Shown in pieces: positions 58,801 through 64,000 of a DNA stretch of 64,000 nucleotides (positions within the stretch are counted from its first letter, which is position 1; each line of letters starts with the position of its first letter). The translations under genes and the position numbers were made by a program. The notes below the pieces were generated by a model. It saw only the letters and a program-made list of their open reading frames with translations. It was not told the origin of the DNA and made no database searches. Source of the DNA: Owenia fusiformis. Lineage: Eukaryota; Annelida; Polychaeta; Sabellida; Oweniidae. The stretch covers positions 31,842,740 to 31,906,739 of the forward strand of contig CAIIXF020000009.1 in the NCBI GenBank assembly GCA_903813345.2. The letters are read 5' to 3'.

Positions 58801-58842
58801 GAATACATACAAAATAATGGAGGATTTAAATTGGTGACGTGA
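43807..58842 (+). CDS. unrecognised ~410-residue protein, 12 exons
   Basis: Twelve exons join with consistent phases: 43807-43904, 52777-52869, 53007-53132, 53853-54018, 54286-54330, 54478-54504, 55186-55305, 55631-55692, 56348-56523, 57586-57686, 58139-58209 and 58695-58842, totalling 411 codons with the stop. The N-terminus (MEENSDFSTSSDKT) and exon 2 (GSESESGSENSSNNI) are acidic, serine-rich and probably disordered. Later parts look folded and helical: LRKYVTKRVAKGNLHPGIG, a cysteine cluster SCCYYCMLQ, DAWYDASIQFMSYPVQWL, DAHYVRQVCDTYRL and a C-terminal helical end with YRALVFLQRSDNASMLLERA. No signal peptide or membrane span is seen. No family is recognised with confidence; some resemblance to vertebrate C12orf56-type proteins was considered but not established. 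The exon 4 donor is the least certain junction, because LDQY is encoded near both its end and the start of exon 5. Confidence 0.8.
44043..44510. mobile_element. 468-bp element, copy 1 (ends GGGATAACTCCACAG)
   Basis: The ends GGGATAACTCCACAG and CTGTGGAATTGTCCC are imperfect inverted repeats. The whole unit is repeated, apparently without a single difference, at 45373-45840. The shared open frame (MGVLCNFCFDLKGDIWSYPV) is presumably incidental. Confidence 0.85.
44511..45372. other. 862-bp spacer between the identical 468-bp repeats
   Basis: It begins TATTAGCAAC and ends GGCACTATTAG, so TATTAG adjoins both inner repeat edges. No coding region is recognised. The text between is unique in the window. 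Confidence 0.6.
45373..45840. mobile_element. 468-bp element, copy 2
   Basis: Identical by eye to copy 1. It is followed by GATTCCATTTTTAGG, while copy 1 is preceded by GCGCGAGAT, so GAT adjoins both outer edges. Confidence 0.85.
46252..46672. repeat. ~420-bp palindrome (foldback)
   Basis: The left arm starts TTAAGGACAGGGTGCATGTTGG and the right arm ends ATGCACCCTGACCTTAA. Pairing continues through CAATTGAGTCACATGTTATT, GTGCCTAGAAAAG and GAAAATTCAGTGAAAAAAA to the centre near 46460. Arms of about 205 bp carry scattered differences. No coding region. Confidence 0.85.
46722..47216. mobile_element. hAT-like MITE, ends CAGGGCTGTCAACTTGGGA, 6-bp duplication
   Basis: CAGGGCTGTCAACTTGGGA at the left is mirrored by GCGGGACAGTTGACAGGCCTG at its right end in inverted form. 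AGGTTA lies at 46716-46721 and again at 47217-47222. The interior holds a run of about 18 G (46920-46938) and many GCGTGAC/TTTGAACACC words. Frames on both strands are repeat-derived. Confidence 0.75.
47217..48430. other. no gene recognised
   Basis: Short open frames at 47284-47499 and 48154-48452 lack recognisable motifs and lie in intron 1 of the 12-exon gene. No repeat structure was noticed. Confidence 0.4.
48431..48580 (-). mobile_element. tRNA-Lys-like SINE
   Basis: The minus strand reads GCCTTTATAGCTCAGTTGAG then TTGGTAGGGCATCAGTCTTT (A box and anticodon region) and CCTAGGTTCGATTCCTACAC (B box with intact GGTTCGATTCC). This follows tRNA-Lys closely, but a 3-nt insertion in the D loop and an anticodon loop that no longer reads UUU rule out a functional tRNA. 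The body that follows contains AACAAGCCAGATACAG-type sequence shared with 40100-40200. Confidence 0.8.
49780..49848 (+). repeat. dispersed copy of the MEIOB exon 1 acceptor junction
   Basis: GGGCATCCCTGGGTCATTA, then ACTATGATTCCTTTACAG and TGAAAGAAATAT, match the minus-strand sequence just upstream of the MEIOB start, including the first 12 nt of the exon. Here it is in intron 1 of the other gene, in opposite chromosomal orientation, and stops where the MEIOB ATG would begin. Confidence 0.75.
49984..52479. mobile_element. ~840-bp foldback element split by a 1659-bp insertion
   Basis: CACAGGCTGGTATCGAAA at the left and TTTCGATACCAGCCTGTG at the right are exact inverses. Inward pairing continues through TGTCCGCTGTGATGGAGCAT, ACTTCTGTTTGAAGTCCAAT and GGCGCCG to a centre near 52050 that itself contains CCGCTGTGACGGAGC and GCTCCGTCACATCGG. 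The left arm alone is interrupted at 50082-51740. No coding capacity. Confidence 0.85.
50082..51740. mobile_element. CAGGCC-family element, complete copy, 5-bp duplication ATATG
   Basis: CAGGCCCGTAAGAC at the left and CTGACGGCCCTG at the right are inverted. ATATG is duplicated at 50077-50081 and 51741-51745; the intact other arm of the host palindrome has a single ATATG at the equivalent place, which proves the boundaries. The interior consists of about six ~200-bp modules ('TTGGTGCTTTCTGGGC', 'AGTGTATGAGTCAATAAAAA', 'GGGGTGCCAGAG') separated by G/C runs. No transposase. Confidence 0.9.
53670..53913 (+). repeat. 61-bp tandem repeat (4 copies) of the exon 4 acceptor and start
   Basis: Units start at 53670, 53731, 53792 and 53853. 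Each carries the intron end GATTGTATTT(T/C)AG and the exon start ACCAGATGAGTCAACAGTGA. The acceptor AG is present in units 1, 2 and 4 but reads TTTTTG before unit 3. Only unit 4 continues into the full exon; units 1-3 hit a stop (the TAG of the next acceptor) in the coding phase. Confidence 0.92.
56948..57115. repeat. 84-bp tandem duplication in intron 9
   Basis: TACAGTTTGCTTTTCTTGTT through CTTATATATTCTAGGAATAT occurs twice in succession, apparently without differences. It directly precedes repeat R1 copy 3. Confidence 0.9.
57115..57400. repeat. dispersed repeat R1, copy 3
   Basis: Same landmarks as copies 1 and 2 (TTCGGGGAGATTCTCCATAG, CACAAAAAGTTAAATATC, GCCACCTAGTGGTGAAACTG, GTAACTACCTACTCGCATCT). 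It lies in the intron before exon 10. Confidence 0.8.
57838..58005. mobile_element. 168-bp Tigger-like MITE, TA duplication
   Basis: CAGTAAAACCTGTTAACTGG and GAACACC at the left are mirrored by GGTGTTCCAC and ATAGATTTCACTG at the right, with TA at both edges. The ends match those of the long element at 10562-15374. It sits in the intron between exons 10 and 11. Confidence 0.85.
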
Positions 58843-58954
58843 TGATATGAGGGCTCATTTAAATCTGAAGAAAATCATAATAGCATCATTTCAGTACATG
58901 TGTACTTGCTTTGGCCAAATGGAATATGGGACTTGAGTATGTGTTGGTAGTTTG

Positions 58955-58984
58955 CAATAAAGGACTACATTTATACAATAAAGT
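58955..58984 (+). terminator. two polyadenylation signals after the 12-exon gene
   Basis: AATAAA occurs at about 58957 and again at about 58978, 115 and 136 bp after the stop codon. This fits the 3' end of the transcript. Confidence 0.55.
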
Positions 58985-59045
58985 TTCCTGGTGAAGTTGA
59001 TCACAAAAATGAAACATTAAGTTAAACTCAGTATCATATGGTAGT

Positions 59046-59244
59046 CAGGCCCTTAGCCAGGATTTGCCAAGGAGGGTTCAGTTTTCAAAAATTTTCTTGA
59101 GAGGTTTACGACAATTTTGGCCCAAATATGGCTAAAATCACTTGAGAAGTGCTCAAAATGGTGAAAAATTGCATGATTTTGAAAGAATTTTTGGCCAGGG
59201 GGGGTCGCTCGAACCCTGAACCCCCCCCCCTAGCTACGGGCTTG
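59046..59244. mobile_element. CAGGCCC MITE with 5-bp duplication GTAGT
   Basis: CAGGCCCTTAGCCAGGATTT at the left and TAGCTACGGGCTTG at the right are inverted. GTAGT flanks both ends (59041-59045, 59245-59249). The body matches the MITE at 37778 in reverse orientation. Confidence 0.85.
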
Positions 59245-59429
59245 GTAGTGTAAGCTGAGACATTCCCAGACAGTGTTGTTTCAGCATTACAGTACCATGG
59301 ACACCTTCGTTGTTCCAGTATATAATGTAGTACCATATTCACAGTATTTGCTGCACCATTGAGTCTATTCTACTGAATTGCACCATATTAACCTACATTG
59401 TACACTTGTAAATGTTGTTATACATTATT

Positions 59430-59602
59430 CAGGCCTGTAGCCAGGATTTACCAGGGGGGTCACGATATAAAAATTTCCATGGGGTTCTCTTTTTACAACT
59501 TTGCCCCTAAAATGGCCAAAATCACTTGAAAAGGGCTGCATGATTTTGAAAGAATTTTTCGCCAGGGGGGTTAGACCCCCCGAACCCCCTGGCTACATGG
59601 GG
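59430..59602. mobile_element. CAGGCCTGTAGCCAGG MITE, second nearby copy
   Basis: CAGGCCTGTAGCCAGGATTT at the left and CCCCCTGGCTACATGGGG at the right, with GGGCTGCATGATTTTGAAAG in the body as in the copy at 59046. The right edge is degenerate. Confidence 0.7.
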
Positions 59603-59984
59603 TAATTGTAGTTGATATGGCACTGTTGCTGAATGTTTTGTGAAACATTGAAATCTGTGTGATACTGATGCTCCGATAACATACATGTACTCCTGATGTA
59701 TTTTCCCATATTTAATTCAAGTCTTGTATTGATACATATGTTTAAAAATTAAAGACATAATAAGAATATGATGTTTAAATGAATCACAATCTATGAAAAT
59801 GGTACTTGATTGTAAGTCAAGTTTTCTAGTCATTGCTACATGGGACATGGTGCATGTAACCTGGCACAGTTTGTTCAGAAGGACATTATACTGTACCTGT
59901 ACCCTGATAGATAATGTAGTACAGTTCTACATTAAATGTCAATCTGTTAATTGTTAAAAGTACTGACTGATTTGCAGTTTTCCA

Positions 59985-60543
59985 GGTTTAGTCTTAGTAT
60001 TTTGTAGTGAAGGTTTAGTCTTAGTATTTTGTAGTGAAGGTTTAGTCTTAGTATTTTGTAGTTAAGGTTCAGTCTTAGTATTTTGTAGTGAAGGTTTAGT
60101 CTTAGTATTTTGTAGTGAAGGTTTAGTCTTAGTATTTTGTAGTGAAGGTTTAGTCTTAGTATTTTGTAGTGAAGGTTTAGTCTTAGTATTTTGTAGTGAA
60201 GGTTTAGTCTTAGTATTTTGTAGTGAAGGTTTAGTCTTAGTATTTTGTAGTGAAGGTTTAGTCTTAGTATTTTGTAGTGAAGGTTTAGTCTTAGTATTTT
60301 GTAGTGAAGGTTTAGTCTTAGTATTTTGTAGTGAAGGTTTAGTCTTAGTATTTTGTAGTGAAGGTTTAGTTTTAGTATTTTGTAGTGAAGGTTTAGTCCT
60401 TGTATTTTGTAGTTAAGGTTTAGTCTTAGTATTTTGTAGTGAAGGTTTAGTCTTAGTATTTTGTAGTGAAGGTTTAGTCTTAGTATTTTGTAGTGAAGGT
60501 TTAGTCTTAGTATTTTGTAGTGAAGGTTTAGTCTTAGTATTTT
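59985..60543. repeat. 27-bp minisatellite, about 21 copies
   Basis: The unit GGTTTAGTCTTAGTATTT plus TGTAGTGAA repeats in near-perfect register. Two units carry GTAGTTAAGG instead of GTAGTGAAGG, and single substitutions mark others. One frame is open in the consensus unit, but the two variants place a TAA in it. Confidence 0.95.
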
Positions 60544-61285
60544 GACAACTATTTAAAAGTGCCATATTAGATATTAGTTGTAAGTTGTATCACTCACTAA
60601 TCAAACATATTAAAATGCATTCCATGCTTCACTTATTTACTGGTAGGCTGACTGGCTGAGATCATATTTTCATATTTTATGACCAGTATTTTTAAGTTTT
60701 TCTCATAATGACACCCTGGATGTTAAATTAGAGTAAGTCATAAAACCTGGTATGTTTATAATGGTACAGAATGGAATTTTGAAAAAACACCTAAGGGTGA
60801 TATAATGAAGGGGTATCATACGAGAAAATGTGGTACACTGGTTGGATCATATATAACGGGTAATTTTGACAGGCAAAGTAAATTTTATATACAAGTGTTC
60901 ATGTACAAGTGTATGTATCTGTGTTATATTTTTGGATGATGGAGGGATATTGAGTTTCCAGCCCACTTTGTTATGAATGGGGTGATGTGTTGTCTTACAG
61001 ATTAAAGCATCATGTAATGTACTAGGATTGATAATGGATGAAAAAATAATTATGTTTGTTTGAGTAATGGCACTGTGCCTTACTTGTGATATGTCTTATG
61101 ATATAGAAGCAAGATATCCTGTTTAAAATAAAGAACATATTATTTATTTTCAATCAGAATTTTCGGTTTGATTTTTATTTGACCATCTAGAGAACCACTG
61201 ATTATTGCACTTGCTACTTCTGCCAATCAAAGGGCTCATGAACAAATTCATGTCTGGTTAATTATCATGGCCTATTTTTTTTAAT
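60544..61285. other. no feature seen
   Basis: AT-rich intergenic sequence without a supported gene or repeat. Confidence 0.4.
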
Positions 61286-61287
61286 AT

Positions 61288-62373
61288 AGTACCCCGGACA
61301 GGTTGTATGATGCAGTCTTGTTTTTACTCTGCATTTGCAATGGAACAACCATATTTATTGACATTTTCAAGTTTTATTCTAGAGACAATTTCCAACATGG
61401 AAAATAAATATTTTATCAAAATTTCCAATTTTATGATTTTGACAGGATTTTTTCAAAAAAACTACACTGTCAATAATTTACAGGTTTTTGCTTGAACAAT
61501 TGATTTATTAACGTCATTTCAAATATTGTCTGGCTATTGAATTTTCTGCCACCTAAAGTCTTTCCAGATATATATTTTGGCATAATAATTATTGCTGATT
61601 ATTGTTATTCAATTTAGTCATATTCAATATTATTACAGTGCATTAGGCCAATAAAAAACGTGTTGCTCTGGGTTTCGTTTTGTGAAGCCTTCGCTCGATA
61701 AAGCCCAGATAGAGGAGGTCAATCTACTTGTTCACAGACAAAAGTTCAACCCGATTGAACTGTTCAATACTGTCCAAAATGAAGTAAAACATTACGAATC
61801 TCCAACTTCAAGTATTCCTGGTATTAGATACTTCAGACATGTTAATACAGCTGTTTCAAATTAGATATTATCTTGAAACCTGACATTTTCAAAGCATGGT
61901 TCAATTTATGTACCACAGGGTTGCTTACTGAGTGACGGTTGTGGAAAACCCCAGTGGTGAAAAAGGTGCGTTATCAGAGGAAATGTGACCCAGAGTGACA
62001 AGTTTTTCAATGGCCTAATGCACTGTAATAATATTAGGCCTACTGAATATGACAAAAATGAAAAACAATAATCAGCCATAATTAATATGGCATCAAATAC
62101 ATCTGGAAAGACTTTAGGTGGCCAAAAATTGAATAGCTAGACAATCTTTCGAATGACGTTAATTGTTCAAGCAAAAACCTGTATTCTTTTGACAGTGGGG
62201 TGTTTTTGAAAAAAGCCTCTCAAAATCATAAAATTAGGAATTTTGTTAAAATATTTTTTTCCATGTTGGAAATTGTCTCCAGAATAAAATATGAAAATTT
62301 CAATAAGAATGGTTGTTCTATTGGGAATAAAGAGTAAAAACACGACTGCATCATACAACCTGTCCGGGGTACT
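61288..62373. mobile_element. 1086-bp foldback element with 363-bp arms
   Basis: AGTACCCCGGACAGGTTGTA at the left and TACAACCTGTCCGGGGTACT at the right are exact inverses. Arms are 61288-61650 and 62011-62373 (363 bp each, with scattered differences), around a 360-bp unique centre. The centre includes a 60-codon frame (KPSLDKAQIEEVNLLVHRQ and YFRHVNTAVSN) with no recognised family. The long arms and AGT ends resemble foldback or miniature Polinton-type termini, but nothing else supports the latter. Confidence 0.85.
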
Positions 62374-62379
62374 AATTAA

Positions 62380-62510
62380 TAAATTAGTAATATAATGCCC
62401 AGTTGATAATGAACTATGCACAGAAACAGCATTGTTTCAATTAGTAATTTATGGCATAATACTTGATAAACAATTGAATAATATAATGCCCAGTTGGCAA
62501 TCAACTACAA
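62380..62510. repeat. short diverged tandem pair
   Basis: TAATATAATGCCCAGTTG followed by ATAATGAACTA recurs about 90 bp later as AATATAATGCCCAGTTGGCA and ATCAACTA. Each is followed by CAGAAACAGCATT- or AGAAGAAACTGC-like sequence. Confidence 0.55.
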
Positions 62511-64000
62511 GAAGAAACTGCTTTCTGAAATATATTGATTCACAGATAATGCTAAGTCATAAATAATATAACCGTGTACATCCATTTTTGAACCTGGTAG
62601 GATAACTGGTGAAATGTAGAAAATAAATCACCCTGTATATTAGTCTCTGAAGTGAATCAACTTGACTTAATTAATGCAATACCAGAGAGATGAATTTACA
62701 CAGAAAAATTCCTTAATATAGTTATTTACATGTACACATATATTCATCATACTGTGTTAGTTCAAGAGTTTTTTCCTTTCTTGAAAATATTGATAAACCT
62801 TCAATTTCAACTAATCCTACTAAAACTTAAATTGATCCAATTTCAGAGATGTTTGAATTTTGTCCACAATTTTTGATGATGCTTACTCCAGAAAGTCTCA
62901 TCCTACTATGGACTAATAAAAAAAGCACTTTCCAAACTGTAAAATTCTTGAATCAATATATCTACATATTGCTAGACACATCCTTTGGAAAACAGATAAA
63001 TCTTTCAACTCAGCCTGGTTCTCAACACCAAGATTAGTTTATCCCAGCATAGGACTAATCCAAGGCTATGTAGCTGTAGTCATGGTAGTATACAAAAAGA
63101 TTATCCTATTAACATAGCCGTAGGGACCAGGGGTTCAATGGGTTCGGCCGAAGCCCCGGTCGGAATTTCCCCCAAAAGTATTTGTGGAAAAATTCATTGC
63201 AATAACCAGAAACATATATTCAATTTATATGACCAGTAGATCAAAATAGTAAAAGTTACACTTCTCTCCAAAAGTTTGGCAACCTTAGGCACGGGTGGGA
63301 TTGTCTAATTTTGGGAAGACCCCGGAGCATCATGACATTATGCAAAGAAGAAATATCAATAATTTCGCACAACTTATTTTCTAACTTAAAAGCTGCTCCA
63401 TCTACGGTGAAATAAACCAACTGTCTTAATACTGATGAAAACACATTTTCTTTCAAATCTGTGCACCTCCGTTTTGTTTTATTTCAAACAAAAAAGCTTG
63501 CTAAGTCCCCGGAGCTGATAAGTCCTCAAAAGCAAATATTAAATAATAGAAACATTTTGAAATTAGTCACTATTCAAAGCATACACGCATGTATCATTTA
63601 TAAACACAAGCATTTGATCGAATGGGTATTTATTATCCATCACTTTTTAAGGAAAAATAAATCCATGCGAAAAAATCAGTGTTTTTTCAGATGCACGTTT
63701 ATCTCGGAAATTATTTTAAGTTTAAATTGTTGCTGTTTCAGTGCATTTAGTATACGCTCTATTTTCGCGAATATCAAACTTAAGTGGATCGTGTTAATGT
63801 CATTAATTATATATGTTTAGCAAATAAATGGATTAAAGGCGGCAATTAGGTGAGTATGTCTCTGACAATGTGTCTCTGGTACTAAATACAAGTGTAAGCT
63901 AAAAAGGTACCCACATTACGTGCAGTGGAAAGTTCCGTCCATTAAAAAAGCCAGATGCAGTCATCTTTCTGGAGGAAAGCAAGGGCATAAGAAGGATTAT
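62511..64000. other. no gene recognised to the window end
   Basis: Open frames at 62849, 63256 and 63461 lack family motifs and splice support. The stretch at 63115-63180 has GGGTTCGGCCGAAGCC, a short GC-rich palindrome, possibly part of another MITE. Confidence 0.35.

Noticed and set aside
61288-62373. Polinton/Maverick terminal repeats
   Set aside because: The AGT ends and long arms are suggestive, but the element is 1.1 kb with no polymerase, integrase or capsid genes and no clear 6-bp duplication.

Overview
The window reads as AT-rich nuclear DNA from an animal, most likely a marine invertebrate of the mollusc/lophotrochozoan kind. The evidence is small exons with GT-AG introns of about 0.1 to 9 kb, a recognisable meiosis gene (MEIOB), a tRNA-Lys-like SINE, LINE, mariner, Tigger-like and Harbinger-like remnants, and elements with a ~150-bp tandem core resembling the 'pearl'/Helitron-derived elements known from bivalves. 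The species cannot be fixed from sequence alone. There are no bacterial operons, CRISPR arrays or rRNA genes.

Four protein genes are supported. (1) 15387-16850 (+): a single-exon 12-helix MFS transporter of the nodulin-like/monocarboxylate type. (2) 30987-32176 (+): the last exon of a Golgi-type carbohydrate sulfotransferase (HNK-1/chondroitin ST family). (3) 40060-32487 (-): nine phase-consistent exons of MEIOB, the meiotic OB-fold ssDNA-binding protein. Its C-terminal exons are not found. (4) 43807-58842 (+): a 12-exon gene for an unrecognised protein of about 410 aa, with every exon phase matching. Its first intron (8.9 kb) is packed with nested transposons.

Layout: 1-2.7 kb has no gene but carries a CGATCG/GCATC motif cluster. 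3.4-10.5 kb holds TE remnants and tandem arrays: a ~340-bp array split by an insertion with a 10-bp target duplication, a pearl-like element, a Gypsy-like gag/protease remnant and a TIR element. 10.56-15.37 kb is an old Tigger-like element filled with later insertions, ending 12 bp before the transporter ORF. 17-23 kb holds LINE tails and a non-autonomous family with ~200-bp modules. 26-29 kb holds a 0.9-kb palindrome, a mariner remnant and a second pearl-like element. 31-40 kb is the sulfotransferase and MEIOB. 44-52.5 kb is the nested-TE intron. 52.8-58.8 kb is the rest of the unknown gene. 59-64 kb holds MITEs, a 27-bp minisatellite and a long foldback element.

The most striking observation is shared by three exons in two unrelated genes. 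In each, the 3' splice acceptor together with the first ~18-37 nt of the exon has been amplified in tandem immediately upstream of the real exon: about 45 copies before MEIOB exon 8, 3 copies at MEIOB exon 9, and 4 copies at exon 4 of the unknown gene. A fourth acceptor (MEIOB exon 1) has a dispersed copy beside SINE-like sequence 9.7 kb away. This looks like a recurrent process of splice-acceptor duplication, and it is the main candidate for something undescribed here.
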